Assembly (NCBI RefSeq): GCF_003984645.1 | Contig: NZ_RWKI01000009.1 | Span: forward strand, 62,001 to 126,000 | DNA from: Variovorax sp. MHTC-1 | Lineage (GTDB): Bacteria; Pseudomonadota; Gammaproteobacteria; Burkholderiales; Burkholderiaceae_C | Reading direction: 5' to 3' | Length of the DNA stretch: 64,000 bases | Program-made: the position numbers and the translations under genes | In this document: positions 58,881 through 64,000 of the stretch, one piece after another | How the letters are laid out: each line of letters opens with the position of its first letter | How positions within the stretch are numbered: position 1 is the stretch's first letter | Notes under the pieces: generated by a model | Seen by the model: the letters and a program-made list of their open reading frames with translations, nothing else | Told to the model about the DNA's origin: nothing | The model's database searches: none

Positions 58881-59816
58881 TCAGTTCGTCTGCCGTCCCA
58901 GCAGCAGGAACTCCATCAGCGCCTTCTGCGCATGCAGCCGGTTCTCGGCCTCGTCCCACACCACCGACTGCGGGCCGTCGATCACTTCGGCCTGCACTTC
59001 CTCGCCGCGATGGGCGGGCAGGCAGTGCATGAAGAGGGCGTCGGGATGGGCGACGCGCATCATCTCCTCGTCGACGCACCATTCGGCGAAGGCTGCGCGG
59101 CGCGCTTCGTTCTCGGCTTCGTAGCCCATGCTGGTCCAGACGTCGGTGGTCACCAGGTCGGCGCCGCGGCAGGCTTCCATCGGGTCCTTGAACACCTTGT
59201 AGCTCTCGGCCGAGCGGATGCCGGCGATCGACTGGTCGACCTCGTAGCCGCTGGGCGTGCTCACATGCACCTTGAAGCCGAGTATCTCGCTGGCCTGCAG
59301 CCACGTATTGGCCATGTTGTTGCCGTCGCCGACCCAGGCGACCGTCTTGCCCGCGATCGAGCCGCGCTGCTCGATGAAGGTGAAGATGTCGGCCAGGATC
59401 TGGCAGGGGTGGAATTCGTTGGTGAGCCCGTTGATCACCGGCACGCGCGAATGCGCCGCGAAGGCCTCGATCTTGGTCTGCTCGTAGGTGCGGATCATCA
59501 CCAGGTCGACCATGCGGCTGATGACCTTGGCGCTGTCCTCGATCGGCTCGGCGCGGCCGAGCTGGCTGTCGCCGGTGGTCAGGTGCACCACGCTGCCGCC
59601 CAACTGGTACATACCGGCCTCGAAGCTCACACGGGTGCGGGTCGAGGCCTTCTCGAAGATCATGGCCAACGTGCGGTCGACCAGCGGCTGGTGCTTCTCG
59701 TAAGCCTTGAACTTCTTCTTGATCAGTGCAGCGCGCGCGAAGACGTACGCGTAGTCGTCGGCCGTGAAATCCGAAAACTGCAGGTAGTGCCGGATGGCGG
59801 GTGTCTTGTCGCTCAT
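58881..59816 (-). CDS. argF: ornithine carbamoyltransferase
   Basis: 311 residues. Carbamoyl phosphate motif EKASTRTRVSF, ornithine/HPCQ motif (EFHPCQILAD) and MHCLPAHRGEEV near the end are intact. Makes citrulline in arginine synthesis. The ATG at 59816 overlaps the argD TGA. The frame continues upstream through argD only as a shadow. Confidence 0.97.
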   Translation of the reverse strand: MSDKTPAIRHYLQFSDFTADDYAYVFARAALIKKKFKAYEKHQPLVDRTLAMIFEKASTRTRVSFEAGMYQLGGSVVHLTTGDSQLGRAEPIEDSAKVISRMVDLVMIRTYEQTKIEAFAAHSRVPVINGLTNEFHPCQILADIFTFIEQRGSIAGKTVAWVGDGNNMANTWLQASEILGFKVHVSTPSGYEVDQSIAGIRSAESYKVFKDPMEACRGADLVTTDVWTSMGYEAENEARRAAFAEWCVDEEMMRVAHPDALFMHCLPAHRGEEVQAEVIDGPQSVVWDEAENRLHAQKALMEFLLLGRQTN

Positions 59817-61018
59817 GGCCGAGGCTCCGCAAGAAAGGCTTTCACGATCGGCGCCAGGATCGCGACGATCTCGTCCGCTTCGGCGATGCTGAGGATCAGC
59901 GGCGGCACCAGGCGGATGACGCTGTCGGCCGTCACGCTCAGCAGCAGGCCGGCATCGCAGGCGCGGTTGAGGATCACGCCGCAGGGCCGGTCGAGCTCGA
60001 TGCCGAGCATCAGGCCCTGGCCGCGGATCTCCGTCACGCCTGCCAGGCCGCCCAGCTCGCGCTCCAGCGCAGCCTTGAGATGCGCGCCGACATCGGCTGC
60101 ATTCTCGAGCAGCTTGTGCTCTTCCATGATCCGGATGGTCTCGATGCCGGCGCGCATCGCGAGCGGATTGCCGCCGAAGGTCGTGCCGTGGTTGCCCGGG
60201 CCGAAGAGGTTGGCGGCGCGCGGGCCGGCCACCACGGCGCCGATCGGCACGCCCGAGCCGAGGCCCTTGGCCAGCGGCATCACGTCCGGCAAGATGTCCG
60301 CCCACTGGTGCGCGAACCACTTGCCGGTGCGGCCCATGCCGCACTGCACCTCGTCGATCATCATGAGCCAGTCGCGCTCGTCGCAGAGCGCGCGCACCTG
60401 GCGCAGGTATTCCCAGCGCATCGGATGGATGCCGCCTTCGCCCTGGATGGTTTCAAAGAACACGGCCACCACGTTCGGATTGCCTTCGGTCGCCTTCTTG
60501 AGCGCTTCGATGTCGTTGAGCGGCACGCGGATGAAACCTTCGACCAGCGGGCCGAAGCCCTTCTGCACCTTCGGGTTGCCGGTGGCCGACAGCGTGGCGA
60601 TGCTGCGGCCGTGGAAGGCGGCCTCGTAGACCACGATCTCGGGGCGCTCGATCCCCTTGTCGTGGCCGAATTTGCGCGCCAGCTTGAGCGCGGCCTCGTT
60701 GGCCTCCAGCCCGGTGCAGCAGAAGAAGGCATTGGTGAGGCCCGAGAGCTCGGTCAGCTTGGTTGCCAGCTGTTCCTGGCCCGGCACGTGGTAGTAGTTG
60801 GAGCTGTGGATCAGCTTGGCGATCTGGTCCTGCAGCGCGGGCACCAGTTCGGGGTGGTTGTGGCCCAGCGTGTTGACCGCAATCCCGCCCAGCCCGTCGA
60901 GGTAGGCGCGGCCTTCGGTGTCCCAGACTCGGCAACCCTGGCCGTGCGACAGCGCGATCGGCAGGCGGCCGTAGGTGTTCATGACATGGGGCGACGAGGG
61001 GGCGGCAGTGGCGCTCAT
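59813..61018 (-). CDS. argD: acetylornithine aminotransferase
   Basis: 401 residues, class III PLP aminotransferase. CTGLEANEAALKLARK, MIDEVQCGMGRTGKWFA and the PLP lysine in MPLAKGLGSGVPIGA are present. Acts on acetylornithine (and possibly succinyl-DAP in lysine synthesis). It is coupled to argF. It diverges from a DUF3579 gene with 161 bases between. Confidence 0.95.
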   Translation of the reverse strand: MSATAAPSSPHVMNTYGRLPIALSHGQGCRVWDTEGRAYLDGLGGIAVNTLGHNHPELVPALQDQIAKLIHSSNYYHVPGQEQLATKLTELSGLTNAFFCCTGLEANEAALKLARKFGHDKGIERPEIVVYEAAFHGRSIATLSATGNPKVQKGFGPLVEGFIRVPLNDIEALKKATEGNPNVVAVFFETIQGEGGIHPMRWEYLRQVRALCDERDWLMMIDEVQCGMGRTGKWFAHQWADILPDVMPLAKGLGSGVPIGAVVAGPRAANLFGPGNHGTTFGGNPLAMRAGIETIRIMEEHKLLENAADVGAHLKAALERELGGLAGVTEIRGQGLMLGIELDRPCGVILNRACDAGLLLSVTADSVIRLVPPLILSIAEADEIVAILAPIVKAFLAEPRP

Positions 61019-61179
61019 ACGATCTCCGGAAAAGGGAACGCGGATTCTAGGCGTGCCCTTTGACAGGGTCGTTGAGGATTGCGCATCACAGCAATGCCGC
61101 CGCAGGTGTCGCCCGCAGGACCGCCGGATAGAATCGTTGTGCAGCGCAGCACGAGCGCGCTTTCTCCTCTTGCCAACCG

Positions 61180-61497
61180 ATGGTTCCCCCCTCCGCCAAA
61201 CAAGTCTTCATCCAGGGCACCACCCAAGATGGCCGGACATTTCGCCCGAGCGACTGGGCGGAGCGATTGGCTGGCGTGATGTGTTCGTTCCGCCCGGGCG
61301 GGCCCCAGCCGGGCAGCCACCTGAACTATTCGCCATGGTGCGTGCCGACGGTCATCAACGGCGTCAAGTGCGTGGTGGTCAGCAGCGAACTGCGCGAAGC
61401 CGAGGTGATGGCCTGGGACTTCGTGATGAATTTCGCCAAGGACAACGAACTGCAAGTGGCAGAAGCATGCCTGGTGCCCGACGCGCCGCCCCGCTGA
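61180..61497 (+). CDS. DUF3579 family protein
   Basis: 105 residues, no signal peptide or membrane helix. SDWAERLAGVMCSF, GGPQPGSHLNYSPWC, NGVKCVVVSSELR and AWDFVMNFAKDN match the DUF3579 family, which in beta-proteobacteria sits beside argD/argF. Function unknown. A -10-like TAGAAT at 61129-61134 lies upstream; the -35 is poor. Confidence 0.85.
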   Translation: MVPPSAKQVFIQGTTQDGRTFRPSDWAERLAGVMCSFRPGGPQPGSHLNYSPWCVPTVINGVKCVVVSSELREAEVMAWDFVMNFAKDNELQVAEACLVPDAPPR

Positions 61498-61511
61498 AGC
61501 GCACGCCCATG

Positions 61512-61534
61512 AAAAAACCGCCCGAAGGCGGTTT
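61512..61534 (-). terminator. intrinsic terminator after rpsT
   Basis: AAACCGCC (61515-61522), loop CGAA, GGCGGTTT (61527-61534). On the minus strand it ends in six T (61517-61512). It is 80 bases after the rpsT stop. The plus strand lacks a T run beyond the stem. Confidence 0.8.
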
Positions 61535-61613
61535 CGTCACTTTGCTGCAGCGCACCCCGATCAAACGGCGGACTGGCTGATGAAAACCCGTCCGGGCTTA
61601 ATGCCTGATGACG

Positions 61614-61928
61614 TCAGGCGGCGGCCTTTTCAGGGGCGAGGGCCAGGGTCTTGACCTTGGCCGCGAGGCGGCTCTTGTCGCGAGCGGCCTTGTTCTTGTG
61701 GAAGATGCCCTTGTCGGCGACGGTGTCGACGATGCTCTGGGCCTTCGCGAAGAGTTCTGCCGCCTTGGTCTTGTCGCCGGCCAGGACGGCCTTCTCGACG
61801 TTCTTCACGGCGGTACGGTATTTGGAACGCAGCGAGGTGTTCGCGGCGTTGAGCTTGACGTCCTGGCGGACGCGTTTACGGCCCGACGCGAGGCGCGGGT
61901 TCTTTTTCTTGGGCTTGGCGGATGCCAT
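61614..61928 (-). CDS. rpsT: 30S ribosomal protein S20
   Basis: 104 residues, very basic. [35 protein letters not shown] and [16 protein letters not shown] are S20. Longer than E. coli S20 (87) because of an Ala/Lys C-terminal tail. Primary 16S rRNA-binding protein. Divergent from murJ. Confidence 0.96.
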   Translation of the reverse strand: MASAKPKKKNPRLASGRKRVRQDVKLNAANTSLRSKYRTAVKNVEKAVLAGDKTKAAELFAKAQSIVDTVADKGIFHKNKAARDKSRLAAKVKTLALAPEKAAA

Positions 61929-62044
61929 GGATGTATTCCTTTAGTGTCTGGGGATGATGCAGCAAAGCCCTCCATTATAGGCGAGGAGTCCACAGGCGTC
62001 CTGTGGAGCGGGAAGAGCACGCGCCGCCACATACACTTCCGCCC

Positions 62045-63610
62045 GTGTCCCTGTTCAAATCCGCCTCCATCGTCTCCCTGCTGACGCTCGCCTCTCGGGT
62101 CACGGGACTGGTCCGCGACGTGCTCATGACCTCGGTGTTCGGCGTCAGCGCGATGACCGACGCCTTCTACGTCGCCTTTCGCATCCCCAACCTGTTCCGG
62201 CGCGTGTTCGGGGAGGGCGCCTTCAGCCAGGCTTTCGTGCCGGTGCTGGCGGCCAGCAAGACGGAGCACGGCGAAGAGGGAGCCAAGCAACTGGTCGACC
62301 ACGTCGCGACGCTCTTGACCTGGGCCCTGGTCCTCGTTTGCGCGGCCGGGGTGATCGCTGCGCCGCTGCTGGTCTGGGCCATGGCCAGCGGCCTCAAGCA
62401 GAACCCGCAGAGCTTCGACGCCGCGGTCGTCATGACGCGCTGGATGTTTCCCTACATCGGTTTCATGTCGCTGGTCGCGCTGGCCGGCGGCATTCTCAAC
62501 ACCTGGCGCAAGTTCGCCGTGCCGGCGGCGTCGCCGGTGCTGCTGAACGTGGCTTTGATCCTGTCGATCGTGCTCGGCGCGCCGTGGTTCCGGCGGCTCG
62601 GCATCGAGCCGATCTATGCCCAGTGCGTGGGCGTGATGGCGGGCGGGGTGCTGCAGCTGGCGTTGCAAATACCGGCCTTGCGCGGGCTCGGCATGGTGCC
62701 GCGCGTCGGCGCGAGCTTCCGCGCGATTCGCGCCGCCTGGGCCGATCCGACGACGCGCAAGATCACGAAGCTCATGCTGCCGGCGCTGGTCGGCGTCAGC
62801 GTGGCGCAGATTTCGCTGCTCATCAACACGCAGATCGCGTCTTATCTGGCGACCGGCAGCGTCAGCTGGATCACCAATGCCGACCGGCTGATGGAGTTCC
62901 CGACCGCCCTGCTCGGCGTTGCGCTGGGCGTGGTGCTGATGCCGCAGCTCGCCGGCGCGCGGGCCGCCAAGGACGACGCGCGCTATTCCTCGATGCTGGA
63001 CTGGGGGCTGCGCCTCGTGGTGCTGCTCTCGGTGCCCTGCGCATTGGCCCTGCTGGTTTTTTCCAAGCCTTTGGTTGCAGTGCTGTTCCACAACGGCGCC
63101 TTCAACGAGTTGCACGTTCAGCGCACCAGCCTGGCGCTCATGGGCTACGGCGTCGGCCTGGTCGGCCTGGTCGCGATCAAGGTGCTGGCGCCGGGCTACT
63201 ATGCCAAACACGACACCCGCACGCCGATGCTGATCGCCGTGGCCGTGCTGGTGCTCACGCAGCTGCTCAACGTCGTCCTGGTGCCGGTGCTGCAGCATGC
63301 CGCGCTGACGTTGACGATCGGCATCGGGGCGCTGGTCAATGCGACCTGGCTGCTGGTCGGCCTGATCCGGCGCGGCAGCTACAAGCCCGAGCCGGGGTGG
63401 GGCAAATTCGTGCTGCAGGTGATGGCCGGCGCGCTGGTGCTGGGTGCGCTGCTGGTCTGGGGCGCTCAGCACTTCGACTGGATCGGCTTGCAGGCAGAAC
63501 GCCTGCGCCGCATCGGGCTGCTGGCGGCGCTGATCGCGGGCGCCGCGCTGCTCTATTTCGTCGTGCTCGCGGTCGGCGGCGTCAAATTGCGCAGTTTTGT
63601 GCGTCGCTGA
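62045..63610 (+). CDS. murJ: lipid II flippase MurJ
   Basis: 521 residues, MOP superfamily with about 14 membrane helices. LASRVTGLVRDVLMTSVFG, TDAFYVAFRIPNLFRRVFGE and GAFSQAFVPVL include the conserved Arg and the family start. The GTG at 62045 gives the usual N-terminus (SLFKSASIVSL); a GTG at 62003 is in frame but too long. Flips lipid II for peptidoglycan synthesis. The rpsT-murJ divergent pair is common in this group. Confidence 0.95.
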   Translation: MSLFKSASIVSLLTLASRVTGLVRDVLMTSVFGVSAMTDAFYVAFRIPNLFRRVFGEGAFSQAFVPVLAASKTEHGEEGAKQLVDHVATLLTWALVLVCAAGVIAAPLLVWAMASGLKQNPQSFDAAVVMTRWMFPYIGFMSLVALAGGILNTWRKFAVPAASPVLLNVALILSIVLGAPWFRRLGIEPIYAQCVGVMAGGVLQLALQIPALRGLGMVPRVGASFRAIRAAWADPTTRKITKLMLPALVGVSVAQISLLINTQIASYLATGSVSWITNADRLMEFPTALLGVALGVVLMPQLAGARAAKDDARYSSMLDWGLRLVVLLSVPCALALLVFSKPLVAVLFHNGAFNELHVQRTSLALMGYGVGLVGLVAIKVLAPGYYAKHDTRTPMLIAVAVLVLTQLLNVVLVPVLQHAALTLTIGIGALVNATWLLVGLIRRGSYKPEPGWGKFVLQVMAGALVLGALLVWGAQHFDWIGLQAERLRRIGLLAALIAGAALLYFVVLAVGGVKLRSFVRR

Positions 63611-63665
63611 ATGCGCAACGCGCAGGTCGCCTTGACGCTCTCCGCGCGCTCCTCTACAAAGACAT

Positions 63666-64000
63666 ATGACGTTCAGCTTCTCGGCACCCACTGCTCTGGA
63701 GTACTTCGACTCGCTTGTCAAGAGCGACGATCACTTTCCGCTGCTCGAAGCGGCCGCCAGCCTGGCGCAGGACGAATATCCCGACCTCGATGTACAGCAG
63801 GTACTGGGCGACGTCGACCAGTTGCTCGCGCGGCTCAGGCGCCGTCTTCCTGCCGATGCGGCGCCCCTGCAGCGCCTGCGGGCGCTCAACCAGTTCTTCT
63901 TTCATGACCTGAGCTTCGGCGGCAACGTCAACGACTACTACGATCCCGACAACAGCTATCTCAACGCGGTGCTGCGCACGCGCCGCGGCATCCCGATCTC
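63666..64000 (+). CDS. SirB1-family (transglutaminase-like/TPR) protein, 5' part
   Basis: The window ends after 111 codons. FFFHDLSFGGNVNDYYDPDNS and SYLNAVLRTRRGIPIS match the SirB1 family transglutaminase-like domain (DUF family with C-terminal TPR), which follows murJ in many Burkholderiales. The catalytic centre is beyond the window. Start ATG 63666, 55 bases after murJ. Confidence 0.8.
   Translation, partial: MTFSFSAPTALEYFDSLVKSDDHFPLLEAAASLAQDEYPDLDVQQVLGDVDQLLARLRRRLPADAAPLQRLRALNQFFFHDLSFGGNVNDYYDPDNSYLNAVLRTRRGIPI

Noticed and set aside
59817..60344. N-terminal extension of argF into argD
   Set aside because: argF starts at 59816 at an ATGA junction with argD; upstream part has no OTC similarity.
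61805..63721. 638-codon minus-strand frame across murJ and rpsT
   Set aside because: Antisense shadow; Gln/Arg/His-rich composition and overlap with real genes.

Overview
The window looks like part of the main chromosome of a high-GC member of the Comamonadaceae (Burkholderiales), with Variovorax or a close relative the best guess. The evidence is gene order and protein style: fabG-acpP-fabF-rpoE-rseAB-degP-lepA-lepB-rnc-era-recO-pdxJ-acpS-nagZ, a trpFBA-accD block, sdhCDABE-gltA beside mdh, kynBUA next to argDF, and intergenic repeats typical of this family. It is housekeeping DNA. I see no rRNA, tRNA, CRISPR array, insertion sequence or prophage.

Layout. 1-6251 (+): the 3' end of a fatty-acid operon runs through a YgfX-like gene into the sigma-E envelope-stress module (rpoE, rseA, rseB, degP/mucD) and ends at an intrinsic terminator. 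6252-6772 is the only long gap; it holds promoter-like sites, a second strong terminator and a short open frame that ends on the lepA start. 6773-14760 (+): lepA, lepB, DUF4845, rnc, era, recO, pdxJ, acpS and nagZ, tightly packed with several ATGA overlaps. 14757-18790 (-): a SprT/YgjP-like metalloprotease, a short Hsp70, lysS and a LON-domain protein; a YggT membrane protein diverges at 18840. 19412-32692 (-): accD, trpA, trpB, trpF, truA, fimV, asd, leuB, leuD, leuC, a LysR regulator and a tiny entericidin-like lipoprotein. 32815-38828 (-): gltA, sdhE, sdhB, sdhA, sdhD, sdhC and a GntR regulator.

38990-49516 is mostly (+): mdh, a trans-aconitate methyltransferase (tam), a citrate-lyase-beta-like enzyme, a secreted protein, acnB, a divergent MmyB-type regulator and membrane protein pair, and acnA. 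49597-51000 (-) is a membrane-anchored C13 (legumain/caspase-fold) peptidase. It diverges from feoA-feoB and a Cys-rich small membrane protein, with a Fur-box-like palindrome between them. 53568-61018: an FAD monooxygenase (+), then on (-) a SUKH plus ankyrin protein, kynA-kynU-kynB and argF-argD. The right end has a DUF3579 gene (+), rpsT (-), murJ (+) and the start of a SirB1-family gene.

Themes. Nearly half of the TCA cycle lies within 17 kb (gltA, sdhCDABE, mdh, acnB, acnA), with tam present to remove trans-aconitate, the side product of aconitase. The most unusual signals are small. One repeat family begins at the stop codons of pdxJ, mdh and sdhD. A hairpin cluster duplicates the last codons of acnA. 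A 20-codon frame exactly bridges trpB and trpA. A terminator sits inside the lepA leader. A palindrome lies between gntR and mdh. Two proteins of unknown role stand out: the C13 peptidase and the SUKH-ankyrin protein. No clearly novel multi-gene system was found.
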